Shown: positions 52,458-60,895 of the stretch, one piece after another
Layout of the letters: every line of letters starts with the position of its first letter
Position numbering within the stretch: position 1 is the first letter of the stretch
NCBI RefSeq assembly: GCF_001999765.1
Contig: NZ_KV908323.1
Coordinates: 128,585-192,584, forward strand
From: Sinomonas mesophila
GTDB lineage: Bacteria; Actinomycetota; Actinomycetes; Actinomycetales; Micrococcaceae
Direction: 5' to 3'
DNA: 64,000 nt
Notes under the pieces: model-generated
The model's input: the letters and a program-made list of their open reading frames with translations, nothing else
The model's database searches: none
Told to the model about the DNA's origin: nothing
Made by a program: the position numbers and the translations under genes

Positions 52458-54092
52458 ATGGGAGGGGAACACTGCTTCGACGGAGGGCCGGGTGAAGAGG
52501 ACCCGGATCCGTGGCTGGCCTCGGTGCCGCCGGATCCTGCGCCGTGGGACGAGGACCCGGGGGACACGCGGTTCATCGACCCGGACCGGATGGACCCGTG
52601 CGAGCCGGGGTACGAGCGGATGATGGAGGGCTGGGCCGAGGCGGAGCTGGCGGCCCTGGCCCGGGACGTTCCGGACTTCGATCCCGACGCTGCGCTGATG
52701 GACTGCACCCTGACCAGCCCGGCCGTGGGCGGCATGCCCCGGGTGCGGGTGATGCACGCCGCGGGGCTGGTCGACTCCATCGCCGGCACCGAGGCTGCCA
52801 TCGCCAGACTGGAGGCCGGGCGGGCGTTCGACATCGCCGGGCTCGTGCGCGCCTACGGCGGCGCGGCCGAGAGCGCAGGAGAGCGCCTCGAGGCCCCGGC
52901 CCTGGCCGCGTCCGAGATCGCCGCCCGGCTCAGGCTCTCCCAGCGCACCGCCCGGGCCATGGTCGAGGAATCCCTCGCCTTGACAGACCCGGCGTTCGCC
53001 CCGGTGCTCGAGGCGATGCAGCAGGGCCGGTTGACCCGCCGCCGCGCCGCCGTGATCCTCGACGCCGCCGTCCCCGTCCCCGTGGCACAGCTGGCAGACT
53101 TCGCCGCCGCCGCCACAGGCATCGCGGCCCCGCAGGACCCGGACCGGGTCCCCACCGTGCCCGCTTTGGGGCGGCGGCTGCGACGCCTGGCCGAGGACTA
53201 CGCCGACGAGCCCCTCGCCGCCCGGAAGGCCAAGGCCGCCGCCGACCGGCGGGTGGACCTCGTCCCGGCCGGGGACGGCATGTGCCACCTCACCGCTTAC
53301 CTGCCCCTGGAGACCGGCGCGCTCATCGACACCCGGCTCAACGCGATCGCCCGCGCCCTCCAGAGCCCGAACGAGGCCAGGACCGTGAACCAGCTCCGCG
53401 CCGACGCCCTCGCCGATCTCCTCCTCGGCGCCGGGACCGGCTCGCCCGCAGCCTCGCCCGCGGGCGGGGTGCGGACCGAGCTCGTGGTCACCGTCCCGGC
53501 CGCGACGCTGGCCGGGGCCTCGGACACGCCCGGGGAGATCCTCGGCTACGGGCCCATCGACCCCGAGGCCGCCCGCCGGATCGCCGCGCAGACCAAGCAC
53601 TGGAGCGAGCTCGTCGTTGCGCCCCTCACCGGGGCGCCCCTGGCCATCGGCCGCGTCCGCTACGCCCTCACCGCCGCCATGCGCCGTTTCCTGGCCCTGC
53701 GGGATGCGACGTGCCGCTTCCCCGGCTGCGACAAGCCGGCCGCGGCGGCCGAGGCCGACCACACCCACGAATGGGCCCACGGCGGCGAGACCGACACCGA
53801 CAACCTCGCCCTCCTCTGTCCCGAACACCACCGACTCAAAACCCTCGGCCACTGGGCCGTCCGCCAGATCGGCAGCCCCCAGAACTCAGACAGCGAAGGC
53901 GAGGGCCCTGCCGATGCCGCAGTCGCCGCGGCCAGGGACGAAGCGACGGACCGAAGCGGGGACGATGCGAAGGGCGGGAACACGACGGCTGCCCCGGAGT
54001 CCAACACCCCACCCGGCACCCTCGAATGGACCTCGCCCTCGGGCCGCCGCTACATCACCTACCCCCACGCCGACCCACCGCCACCGTTCTAG
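52458..54092 (+). CDS. DUF222/13E12-repeat HNH endonuclease family protein
   Basis: The 544-residue product has an N-terminal acidic segment, a DUF222 (13E12 repeat) domain (about 90-400; SEIAARLRLSQRTARAMVEESLAL, GRLTRRRAAVILDAA, NQLRADALADLLLG) and an HNH nuclease domain near 415-470 (CRFPGCDKPAAAAEADHTHEWAHGG and NLALLCPEHHRLK, two zinc-binding Cys pairs and the HNH histidines). The family is multicopy in Micrococcales and of unknown role. A Ser/Asp/Glu-rich linker and Pro-rich tail follow. The start is uncertain: GTG 52410 and ATG 52458 are both in frame. Confidence 0.9.
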   Translation: MGGEHCFDGGPGEEDPDPWLASVPPDPAPWDEDPGDTRFIDPDRMDPCEPGYERMMEGWAEAELAALARDVPDFDPDAALMDCTLTSPAVGGMPRVRVMHAAGLVDSIAGTEAAIARLEAGRAFDIAGLVRAYGGAAESAGERLEAPALAASEIAARLRLSQRTARAMVEESLALTDPAFAPVLEAMQQGRLTRRRAAVILDAAVPVPVAQLADFAAAATGIAAPQDPDRVPTVPALGRRLRRLAEDYADEPLAARKAKAAADRRVDLVPAGDGMCHLTAYLPLETGALIDTRLNAIARALQSPNEARTVNQLRADALADLLLGAGTGSPAASPAGGVRTELVVTVPAATLAGASDTPGEILGYGPIDPEAARRIAAQTKHWSELVVAPLTGAPLAIGRVRYALTAAMRRFLALRDATCRFPGCDKPAAAAEADHTHEWAHGGETDTDNLALLCPEHHRLKTLGHWAVRQIGSPQNSDSEGEGPADAAVAAARDEATDRSGDDAKGGNTTAAPESNTPPGTLEWTSPSGRRYITYPHADPPPPF

Positions 54093-54135
54093 GCAGGGCC
54101 CACAGGGCGCACAGGGCCCGCCGGGACGACCAGGC

Positions 54136-54717
54136 CTACCCCCGATCGGGCGCGTAGTCCGCGATCAGCACCCCGGTGTCTGTCGCGCGGCTGTGGGCGA
54201 GCTGCAGCGACGCCCGCGCGCCGTCGGCGAACAGTCGCCGTCCGGCGCCCAGCACGATCGGGTGGATGAACAGGAGATACTCGTCGATCACGTCCGCGGC
54301 GATGAGCGATCCGATCAGCTCCCCGCTGCCCATGATCACGAGGTTCGTCCGCGAGGCATGCCTGAGGTCCGCCACGGCGGCCGGAACGTCGCCGTGCAGG
54401 AGGGTCGAGTTCGGCCACTCGAGCGTCGCGGCGTCGTCGCGGGAGGCGACGTACTTGGGCGTGCTGTTGAGCGCGTCCTTGAACGTGCCGCCCTGGGTGT
54501 TCCAGGACGAGAGCAGCTGATCATAGGTGCGCCGACCGAACAGGAACGCGTGGTCGGCCCCCATCCGCTCGCGCATCACGGCTGGAATCGACTCGTCGCT
54601 GCGCGGCACGGCCCAGCCGCCGTCCTTGAACCCGTCCCGCGTGTCCTCGTCCGCGGTCCCGGGCCCCTGCATCACGCCGTCGAGCGTTACGTGGTTCATC
54701 ACGATGACCTTGCCCAT
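54136..54717 (-). CDS. Dihydrofolate reductase-like (RibD C-terminal domain) protein
   Basis: The 193-residue product has the DHFR/RibD-C pattern: VIVMNHVTLDGVMQGPG, HAFLFGRRTYDQL, NLVIMGSGELIGSLIAADVIDEYLLFIHPIVLGAGRRLF. Such stand-alone proteins (YyaP/YwjB group) are common and mostly uncharacterised NADPH-binding reductases. Its ATG shares one base with the stop of the exonuclease gene (TGATG), so the two are co-translated. Confidence 0.88.
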   Translation of the reverse strand: MGKVIVMNHVTLDGVMQGPGTADEDTRDGFKDGGWAVPRSDESIPAVMRERMGADHAFLFGRRTYDQLLSSWNTQGGTFKDALNSTPKYVASRDDAATLEWPNSTLLHGDVPAAVADLRHASRTNLVIMGSGELIGSLIAADVIDEYLLFIHPIVLGAGRRLFADGARASLQLAHSRATDTGVLIADYAPDRG

Positions 54718-55661
54718 CAGATTTCTCCCTTCGCATCGAGCGCCCCGAGAAGCCTTCCCACCGAACCGCCCAGGTTCCACTCTGTGGCGAGCCGCTCGAG
54801 CTCGGCGCGCGGCTCGCCGACGACGGGGCGAAGCCGGGCGCCGGCCTCCTCGGGCGTGGGCAGGTCCAGGTCCCGCACCACGTTGACGACGGCTGGTGCC
54901 ACCGCGAGGTAGTCCGCGGCCGCGGCGAGCCTCATGCGCACGGGTGCGGGCAGACCTCCCGTAGGGTCGGCGGCCGCCTCGAGCAGACCCTCGAGCGTGC
55001 CGTGCTCGGCGAGCAGCGTCGCCGCGGACTTCTCGCCGATGCCGGCGACACCGGGCAGCCCGTCGGACGCGTCGCCGCGGAGCGTCGCGAAGTCGGCGTA
55101 CTGCTCGGGGAGCACCCGGTACTTGCCCACGACGACGGCGTCGGTCACCACCTCGAGATTCCTCATCCCGCGCGCGGTGTAGACCACGCGGACTCCGCGC
55201 GCGTCGTCGACCAGTTGGAAGAGGTCGCGGTCGCCGGTGACGACGTCGGTGGGGACCTCGGCACGGCTCGCGTAGGTCCCGACGACGTCGTCGGCCTCGT
55301 GTTCCGGCGCGCCGACGACGGCGATGCCCGCGAGCCCGAGGACGTGGCGGATGAGGGGGACCTGCGCCTCGAGCGCGTCAGGGACGGTCTCGACGTCGGG
55401 CCCGCCCGCGACCTCGCGCGCGACCCGGTGGGCCTTGTAGGTCGGGATGAGGTCGACGCGCCACTGCGGGCGCCAGTCGTCGTCCCAGCAGGCGATGAGC
55501 TGCGTCGCGGCGAAATCCGCGGTGAGCCGGGCGATCATGTCGAGCAGGCCGCGGACCGCGTTGACCGGGGTGCCGTCCGGGCGGCGGATCGAGTCCGGCA
55601 CGCCGTGGAAGGCGCGGAAGTACAGCGAGGCGGTGTCGAGCAGCATGAGTCTCTCGGCCAT
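54717..55661 (-). CDS. Stand-alone 5'-3' exonuclease (DNA polymerase I N-terminal type)
   Basis: The 314-residue protein is a flap-nuclease-fold exonuclease: LMLLDTASLYFRAFHGVPD with the first metal-binding Asp, APEHEADDVVGTYA, VVTGDRDLFQLV and the helix-hairpin-helix region LRGDASDGLPGVAGIGEKSAATLLAEHGTL. It removes RNA primers or flaps and is equivalent to the N-terminal domain of Pol I, but separate. Mycobacteria and many actinobacteria carry such a protein besides Pol I. The ATG at 55661 lies 34 bp from the divergent MFS gene. Confidence 0.92.
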   Translation of the reverse strand: MAERLMLLDTASLYFRAFHGVPDSIRRPDGTPVNAVRGLLDMIARLTADFAATQLIACWDDDWRPQWRVDLIPTYKAHRVAREVAGGPDVETVPDALEAQVPLIRHVLGLAGIAVVGAPEHEADDVVGTYASRAEVPTDVVTGDRDLFQLVDDARGVRVVYTARGMRNLEVVTDAVVVGKYRVLPEQYADFATLRGDASDGLPGVAGIGEKSAATLLAEHGTLEGLLEAAADPTGGLPAPVRMRLAAAADYLAVAPAVVNVVRDLDLPTPEEAGARLRPVVGEPRAELERLATEWNLGGSVGRLLGALDAKGEI

Positions 55662-55695
55662 AGCTGATCCTGACACATCGGCGCATGCTTGAGGC

Positions 55696-57024
55696 ATGGA
55701 CCGCGCGGAGGCGAAGCGTCTGCAGAAGCCCGCACGCGCCAGACATCTTTTCCTGGCGAGGCTGACCGCGGTTCTGATCGGCGGGATGTTCCTGGACGGC
55801 TACATCCTCGGGATCATCGGCCCGGTCACCGGAACGCTCACCGAGGACCTGGGCCTCTCCCCGCTCGAGGAGGGCCTCACCGCGGCGGCGGCACTGCTGG
55901 GCATCCTGTTCGGGTCGCCGCTCGGTGGCTACCTCGGGGACAAGTTCGGCCGCAAGCCGCTGTTCATGGCGGATATGGCCCTGTTCGTGGTCGCGTCGGC
56001 GCTGCAGTTCGTCGTGGACTCGCCGGTCCAGCTGATCCTCGTGCGCTTCCTCATGGGCGTCGCGATCGGGACGGAGTACTCGGTCGGCTGGCCGCTCATG
56101 TCCGAGTTCGCCCCGGCACATCTCAGGGGGCGGCTGCTGGGGGTGACCCTCATCGCGTGGTACACGGGCTTCATGGCCGCGTTCCTCGTCGGCTACCTGC
56201 TCACGGAATTCACTGGGATGGACTGGCGGGTCATCCTGGGCACGAGCACGGTCATCGCCGTGATCCTGCTCATCGCGCGGATAGGCCTGCCCGAGTCGCC
56301 GCGGTGGCTGTGGAACGTCGGCAGGCGGGAGGAGGCGCTGGGCGTCGCCCGCCGGTTCCTCGAGAGTGGGGACATGGCCGACGTCGAGCACGAGGACGTG
56401 AAGCCGGGGACCTTCGGGATGCTGTTCTCGCGGCAGTACTGGCGGGCGACGCTGTTCACCTCGATGTTCTGGTTCTGCGGCGTCGCGCCCTACTTTGCTA
56501 TCGCGACCTTCGCGGACAGCGTGCTCCGGAGCTACGGGCTCGGCGGCGGGCTCGCGGGCGGCGTCGGCCTCTCCGCGGTGGCGCTCGCCGGCGCGATCAC
56601 CACGGCCCTGCTCATCGACAAGGCCGGCCGGCGGATCCTGACCGTACCCCCGCAGTGGCTCTGCACCGTGATCCTGGCCGCCATCGGGCTGTGGGCGGGG
56701 GCGCCGCCCGTCGTCGTGCTCGTGCTGTTCCTCGTCTTCTCGTACTTCAACACCATGTACAACACGCTGACCGGGGTCTATCCGGGCGAGGTGTTCCCGA
56801 CCGAGATCCGCGGGATCGGCACCGGGTTCGCCGCCGCCGTCAGCCGCGTGGGCGCCGGCATGGGCACGTTCCTGCTGCCGTACTCGATGACGACGCTCGG
56901 GACCGGGCCGTCGATGCTCATCGCCGCGGGGGTGGCGTTGGTGGGCGCCGCGCTCTCGCAGTGGCTCGCGCCGGAGACGAAGGGCAAGAGCCTCACCGAG
57001 ACGGCGGCTGTGCTGACCCACTGA
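55696..57024 (+). CDS. MFS transporter of the sugar-porter type
   Basis: The 442-residue protein has 12 predicted helices with MFS signatures: GGYLGDKFGRKPLFMADM (motif A), VRFLMGVAIGTEYSVGWPLMSEFAPAHLRGRLLG, LPESPRWLWNVGR and the late APETKGKSL, the PETKG mark of sugar porters. The substrate may be a sugar or organic acid (its N-half resembles sialic or shikimate-type porters). Only 34 bp separate it from the divergent exonuclease gene, so promoters must overlap the coding ends. It is followed by gene debris. Confidence 0.88.
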   Translation: MDRAEAKRLQKPARARHLFLARLTAVLIGGMFLDGYILGIIGPVTGTLTEDLGLSPLEEGLTAAAALLGILFGSPLGGYLGDKFGRKPLFMADMALFVVASALQFVVDSPVQLILVRFLMGVAIGTEYSVGWPLMSEFAPAHLRGRLLGVTLIAWYTGFMAAFLVGYLLTEFTGMDWRVILGTSTVIAVILLIARIGLPESPRWLWNVGRREEALGVARRFLESGDMADVEHEDVKPGTFGMLFSRQYWRATLFTSMFWFCGVAPYFAIATFADSVLRSYGLGGGLAGGVGLSAVALAGAITTALLIDKAGRRILTVPPQWLCTVILAAIGLWAGAPPVVVLVLFLVFSYFNTMYNTLTGVYPGEVFPTEIRGIGTGFAAAVSRVGAGMGTFLLPYSMTTLGTGPSMLIAAGVALVGAALSQWLAPETKGKSLTETAAVLTH

Positions 57025-57035
57025 CGGGGCAGGCG

Positions 57036-57122
57036 GTGCCCCTGCGCATCAACCTCGGCTGCCCCCGGAGTACCGTCGACGAGGCCGTCCGCCGCCTGGC
57101 CACCCCCGTCGCGAGCCTCTGA
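57036..57122 (+). pseudogene. C-terminal relic of a MalY/PatB-type aminotransferase
   Basis: The frame from 57036 to the TGA at 57122 reads VPLRINLGCPRSTVDEAVRRLATPV. MalY/PatB cystathionine beta-lyase-type enzymes end in (F)VRLNFGCPRxxLEEALxRM, so this looks like the last 25 or so residues of such a gene. No upstream portion remains: the MFS gene stop is 12 bp away. The piece is short, so chance is not excluded. Confidence 0.5.
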
Positions 57123-57130
57123 CAGCCTCC

Positions 57131-57227
57131 TTGATTTCGGGTACGTATCTGGACGCCGAAACGGCGCTCCGGGTACGCAGCCGCGTACCCGGAATGGTGT
57201 TTTGCCGTCGAGATCCGTACCCGAAAT
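57131..57227. repeat. 97-nt imperfect palindromic element
   Basis: The outer arms (about 57131-57162 and 57196-57227) are inverted copies with 27 of 32 matches, sharing ATTTCGGGTACG at their ends. The core CCGGGTACGC (57169-57178) pairs perfectly with GCGTACCCGG (57183-57192). It carries no gene, lies directly after the aminotransferase relic and has the size of a MITE- or REP-pair-like element. Confidence 0.75.
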
Positions 57228-57233
57228 AAAGCG

Positions 57234-57271
57234 GAGGACGACGGCGCGCGGCGACTCCCGTCGTCGTCCTC
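57234..57271. terminator. Hairpin, possible terminator of the zinc-ribbon gene
   Basis: GAGGACGACG and CGTCGTCCTC pair as a 10-bp stem with an 18-nt loop. It lies 157 bp downstream of the leftward small-protein gene. The remainder up to 57427 holds no supported gene. Confidence 0.35.
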
Positions 57272-57427
57272 GCCCCCAGCCGAGCCCCTCCATACCGGGC
57301 ACCGCCGCACCCCGACCGCCATGGCTGGCTGAGGCGCGCGGCATAGGGGACGGCCGGCGCCGGGCCAGACCAGCTGGTCCAGTCTGTCCAGCTGTCTCGG
57401 GGCCGTGCCGGCCGCTGCGGGAATGCC

Positions 57428-57664
57428 CTAGGACACCCTGTCCGCGAGCCCGCTCACGCCCGTCGCCTCGGCGCAGTGGGCGCAGCAGAAGATGCCTGCG
57501 CCGGATTCCACGCCGTGCCCGAGCACGCGGCAGCCGCAGTGGGCGCACGTCGGGGCGAAGGCGTGGATCGCGCACTCGAAGCTGTCGAAGGTCATGGAGC
57601 GGTCGCCCTGGGTCAGGGTGAAGGCCTTGTCGTAGTCGTTGCCGCAGATGTCGCACGTAGCCAT
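57428..57664 (-). CDS. Small cysteine-rich zinc-ribbon-like protein
   Basis: The 78-residue product contains nine cysteines: C4-x2-C7 (ATCDICGN), a single Cys in FECAIHAF, C-x2-C-x-C (PTCAHCGCRV) and CC-x2-C (IFCCAHCAEATG), with several His. It resembles small treble-clef/prokaryotic metallothionein-like proteins of actinobacteria. It probably binds zinc; its role is unknown. It lies 36 bp after the HAD gene on the same strand. Confidence 0.75.
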   Translation of the reverse strand: MATCDICGNDYDKAFTLTQGDRSMTFDSFECAIHAFAPTCAHCGCRVLGHGVESGAGIFCCAHCAEATGVSGLADRVS

Positions 57665-57700
57665 GCCGGCTCGTTACCCCTGCCCGCGCCCGGGAAACGC

Positions 57701-58381
57701 CTACCCGCCGGCGAGTCCGCGCCCGATCGCGCTCTCGCCGAACCGATCGAGCAGCTCCCGCGGCGTGGCGTAGACCTCGACGGCCCCCGCCTCCGTGAGC
57801 TCCGCGCCGCTGTACCCGCCGGACGTGACGCCCACGGTGTCGATTCCGAGCGCCGCGGCGGCCTGGACATCCCACACGGCGTCGCCCACGTAGAGCACCT
57901 CGGAGGCGTCGAGGCCCCCGGCCCTGAGCGCCGCGACGAGGATGTCCGGGGCGGGCTTGGACTCCCCGGCGTCAGCCGCGCTCGTGGCGGCGTCGACGGC
58001 GTCGTCCGCCCCGACCGCCTCGCGCAGCACGGCGAGGTCCTGGTCCCGCGCCGACGAGGCGAGGACGACGGCGAGGCCCGCCTCCTTGCACGCGACGAGC
58101 AGCTCCCGCGCGCCGTCGAACCGGCGCAGATACGGCCAGTAGGTCGAGAAGACCGCCGCGTGCGCGTCGGCGATCCCCCCGTCCTCGTCCGTGTCCCGGT
58201 CCGGCCCGAGCAGCTCCGCGACGAGCCTGTCCGCGCCCATGCCCACGCAGCGGTGGATCGAGTTCATCCGCACGTCGTGCCCGAACTGGCGGAACGCGTG
58301 CCACCAGGCGAGCGTGTGGAAGTAGGTCGAGTCGACGAGCGTGCCGTCCACGTCGAAGAGGATTCCGCGCAGCGCCGCCAT
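57701..58381 (-). CDS. HAD-family hydrolase, phosphoglycolate phosphatase-like
   Basis: The 226-residue product has HAD motif I (GILFDVDGTLVDST), a four-helix cap (about 20-90), motif II Ser (VVLASSAR), motif III Lys (GESKPAPDIL) and motif IV (VLYVGDAVWDVQAA, GD then D). It hydrolyses a small phosphate ester that cannot be named. The ATG at 58381 has GGGAGG at 6 nt; an upstream ATG at 58402 is less likely. Confidence 0.88.
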   Translation of the reverse strand: MAALRGILFDVDGTLVDSTYFHTLAWWHAFRQFGHDVRMNSIHRCVGMGADRLVAELLGPDRDTDEDGGIADAHAAVFSTYWPYLRRFDGARELLVACKEAGLAVVLASSARDQDLAVLREAVGADDAVDAATSAADAGESKPAPDILVAALRAGGLDASEVLYVGDAVWDVQAAAALGIDTVGVTSGGYSGAELTEAGAVEVYATPRELLDRFGESAIGRGLAGG

Positions 58382-58451
58382 GGGCCGCCTCCCTGCTGTC
58401 ATCGGGTCGGTGTGCGCCCCAGCCTATTTCGCCTCCAGCTAGCCTGTGGTC

Positions 58452-59180
58452 ATGGGGTGGCACATCGGCACGTCGGGGTGGAGCTACGACCACTGGGAGC
58501 ACGTGCTCTACCCGCCGGGCACGGCACCGTGGCAGCGGCTCGGGCACTACACGGCCGCATTCCGGACGGTCGAGCTCAACGCGAGCTTCTACCGCTGGCC
58601 GCGGAACACGTCGTTCGGGAGCTGGCGCCGGCGCCTGCCCGAGGGCTTCCTCATGTCGGTCAAGGCCCCGCGCGGCCTCACCCACGCGAAGCGGCTCTAT
58701 GCCCCCGAGGCCTGGGCCGGGCGGATCGCGGACTCGTGGCACGAGCTCGGAGTGCGCCGCGGCGTCCTCCTCGTCCAGCTCTCGCCGCTGCACGCGCGCG
58801 ACGACGCGCGGCTGGACTGGTTCCTCGGCTCCCTCCCGCCGTGGATCCGGACCGCGGTGGAATTCCGCCACCCGAGCTGGCACGCCCCCGAGGTCTTGGG
58901 CATCCTCCACCGGCACGGCGCCGCCTACTGCGTCATGAGCGGGGCCGGGCTGCCCTGCATCCTCGAGACCACGGCCCCGCACGTCTACGTGCGCCTCCAC
59001 GGCCCCGACCACGACCACCTCTACGCGGGCTCGTACTCCGACGCGGACCTCGGCTGGTGGGCCGAGAGGATCCGCGAGTGGGACGCCGCCGGCCATGAGG
59101 TCTTCGCCTACTTCAACAACGACGGCGGTGGCAACGCCGTGCGGAACGCGCGCACCCTGGAGTGGATGCTCGGGGGCTGA
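58452..59180 (+). CDS. DUF72-family protein (YecE-like)
   Basis: The 242-residue protein matches DUF72: GWHIGTSGWSYDHWEHVLYPPG, TVELNASFYRWPRNTSF, FLMSVKAPRGLTHAKRL, VEFRHPSWHAPEV, PHVYVRLHGPDH and EVFAYFNNDGGGNAVRNARTL. The fold is a TIM barrel; the biochemical role is unsettled. The start codon has no ribosome site (GTG 58446 is also in frame), so the message may be leaderless. Confidence 0.9.
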   Translation: MGWHIGTSGWSYDHWEHVLYPPGTAPWQRLGHYTAAFRTVELNASFYRWPRNTSFGSWRRRLPEGFLMSVKAPRGLTHAKRLYAPEAWAGRIADSWHELGVRRGVLLVQLSPLHARDDARLDWFLGSLPPWIRTAVEFRHPSWHAPEVLGILHRHGAAYCVMSGAGLPCILETTAPHVYVRLHGPDHDHLYAGSYSDADLGWWAERIREWDAAGHEVFAYFNNDGGGNAVRNARTLEWMLGG

Positions 59181-59370
59181 CGCCGCCTCTCCCGGCCGCC
59201 GCTCCCGGCAGCCAAACCGCCCCCGCAGCCAATCCGCCCCCGGCGGGGCTCCGAAGCATCCGTGCAAGCCACCGAACCGCCGGCGGATTCCGGCGGGACG
59301 GGTGAGCCGGGGCGCTCGGCCCGCTACCGCGCGTCGGGCGCCGACTCGCCCACGGATGCTGGAGACGGCC

Positions 59371-59979
59371 GTGGCCCCACGTGAGACAGTGGTCTACATG
59401 CCGGACCGTGAGCGCGGGACCCATGCCTCGGCACCCGACCTCGACGAGCTCATGGCCCGCGTGGCGCGGGGGGACCATGCCGCCTTCGGGCACCTCTACG
59501 ACGCACTCGCCCCGCTCGTGCACGGGCTCGTGCTGCGGGTGGTCCGCGACCGGGCGCAGAGCGAGGAGGTCACCCAGGAGGTCTTTCTCGAGGTGTGGCA
59601 GCAGGCCCGGAGGTTCGACGCCGACCGCGGCCGCGCCCGCGCCTGGATCACCGTCATGGCGCACCGCCGGGCCGTTGACCGGGTCCGGGCCGCTCAGGCC
59701 GCGGCCGACAGGGACCTGCGCGAGGGCATCAAGGAGTTCCAGGAGAGCTACGACGACGTCGAGGACCGTGTCGAGGTGGCACTCGAGAGCGAGCGGGTCA
59801 GCCGGGCCCTGGACTCGCTCACGGACGTCCAGCGGCAGGCCATCCGGCTGGCCTACTACGGCGGCTACACCTACGGGGAGGTCGCCGACGCCCTGGGGCT
59901 TCCCCTGGGCACCGTGAAGACGAGGATCCGCGACGGGATGATCCGCCTGAGGGACGTGTTGGGAGTGAGCCATGGATGA
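59371..59979 (+). CDS. sigK: ECF RNA polymerase sigma factor SigK-type
   Basis: The product has a region 2 (DHAAFGHLYDALAPLVHGLVLRV, EEVTQEVFLEVWQQARRFDADRGRARAWI) and region 4 (LTDVQRQAIRLAYYGGYTYGEVADALGLPLGTVKTRIRDGMIRLRD) that resemble mycobacterial SigK closely, including AHRRAVDRVR. It is held by the anti-sigma factor RskA encoded immediately downstream (8-bp overlap). The GTG at 59371 has GGAGA at 5 nt; an ATG at 59398 is also in frame and would give 193 residues. Confidence 0.92.
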   Translation: MAPRETVVYMPDRERGTHASAPDLDELMARVARGDHAAFGHLYDALAPLVHGLVLRVVRDRAQSEEVTQEVFLEVWQQARRFDADRGRARAWITVMAHRRAVDRVRAAQAAADRDLREGIKEFQESYDDVEDRVEVALESERVSRALDSLTDVQRQAIRLAYYGGYTYGEVADALGLPLGTVKTRIRDGMIRLRDVLGVSHG

Positions 59980-60790
59980 TCAGCTGCATCTGCTGACCGG
60001 CGCCTACGCCCTCAATGCGCTCGACGACGACGAGCGCGCCCGCTTCGAGGGCTCGCTCGCGTACGGGCACCCGACCGCGCAGGAGGCGCGCGAGCTCGCC
60101 GAGACCGCGGCCCTGCTCGCGTCCGGGGCGACGCCCAAGGTCCCGCCCTCGGACCTCAAGGCCCGGCTCATGTCCCAGATCGAGGGGACCCCCCAGTTCG
60201 AGGCTGGGCCACGCCTCAGCAACGCGGGGTCACCTCTCAGCGATGCGGGGTCACCTCCTGCGCGCGCCGACCTCAGGGCCGTTCCCCCCGCCCACGCCCC
60301 GCGGCTCGCGCGCCCGGCCCGGTGGCTCCCCGCCGCGGCGGCAGTCCTGCTCGCCGCCGCGCTCGGCGCCGGGACGTGGGGCCTCCGCGCCCAGCAGGAG
60401 CGCGACGACGCCCTCCGCCAGCTCGCCGCGGCGCAGGGCGCCCCGAGCGCCGTCATGGGCAGGATCCTGGCCGCCCCGGACGCCAGGCTCCGGGAGGCCA
60501 CGCGGCCCGAGGGCGGGACCCTCCTCATCGCGCACTCGCGGCAGGACTCGCTCGCGGGCGTCATGACGCTCGGCCTGCCCGCGCCTGGCGAGGGCAAGGT
60601 CTACGAGCTGTGGCTCATCGACGCCGCGGGGAACGCGACGCCCGCAGGCCTGATTGTCGGGGACGGCACCACGTGGAACGAGCTCACGGGAGGCGTGGGC
60701 GCGGCGTCGTACCTCGGGGTCACGGTCGAGCCAGCGGGCGGCTCGCCGCACCCGACGACCAAGCCGGTCATGCTTGAATCCATCCCGTGA
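59972..60790 (+). CDS. rskA: Anti-sigma K factor RskA with an in-frame repeat insertion
   Basis: The 272-residue protein has an N-terminal anti-sigma zinc-less domain (LTGAYALNALDDDERARFEGSLA, about 6-60), one membrane helix (WLPAAAAVLLAAALGAGTWG, about 118-137) and an extracytoplasmic RskA domain (about 150-270; GKVYELWLIDAAGNATPAGLIVGDG). It sequesters SigK and is released by regulated cleavage. In the linker before the helix, 42 bp of 21-bp repeats add two 7-residue units, NAGSPLS and DAGSPPA. It overlaps sigK by 8 bp. Confidence 0.92.
   Translation: MDDQLHLLTGAYALNALDDDERARFEGSLAYGHPTAQEARELAETAALLASGATPKVPPSDLKARLMSQIEGTPQFEAGPRLSNAGSPLSDAGSPPARADLRAVPPAHAPRLARPARWLPAAAAVLLAAALGAGTWGLRAQQERDDALRQLAAAQGAPSAVMGRILAAPDARLREATRPEGGTLLIAHSRQDSLAGVMTLGLPAPGEGKVYELWLIDAAGNATPAGLIVGDGTTWNELTGGVGAASYLGVTVEPAGGSPHPTTKPVMLESIP
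60221..60262. repeat. Array B: two 21-bp repeats inside rskA
   Basis: Units at 60221-60241 and 60242-60262 share the core GCGGGGTCACCTC with arrays A and C. A partial unit end precedes them. Because 21 is divisible by three the insertion keeps the reading frame and lies in a flexible linker. Confidence 0.88.
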
Positions 60791-60895
60791 CGTGTGAAGC
60801 CAATCCGTGCTGGGAAAGAGCTCCGAACTAGGAGTGCGGGCATACCGCACCGGCGCGCCGGAGGACGCCGCCGGACGATAGTGAAGGAGCGTCTC

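Noticed and set aside
59181-59370. A small gene between the DUF72 gene and sigK.
   Set aside because: The stretch contains imperfect GCAGCCAA..CCGCCCCC direct repeats and no frame with a ribosome site; I see no supported gene.
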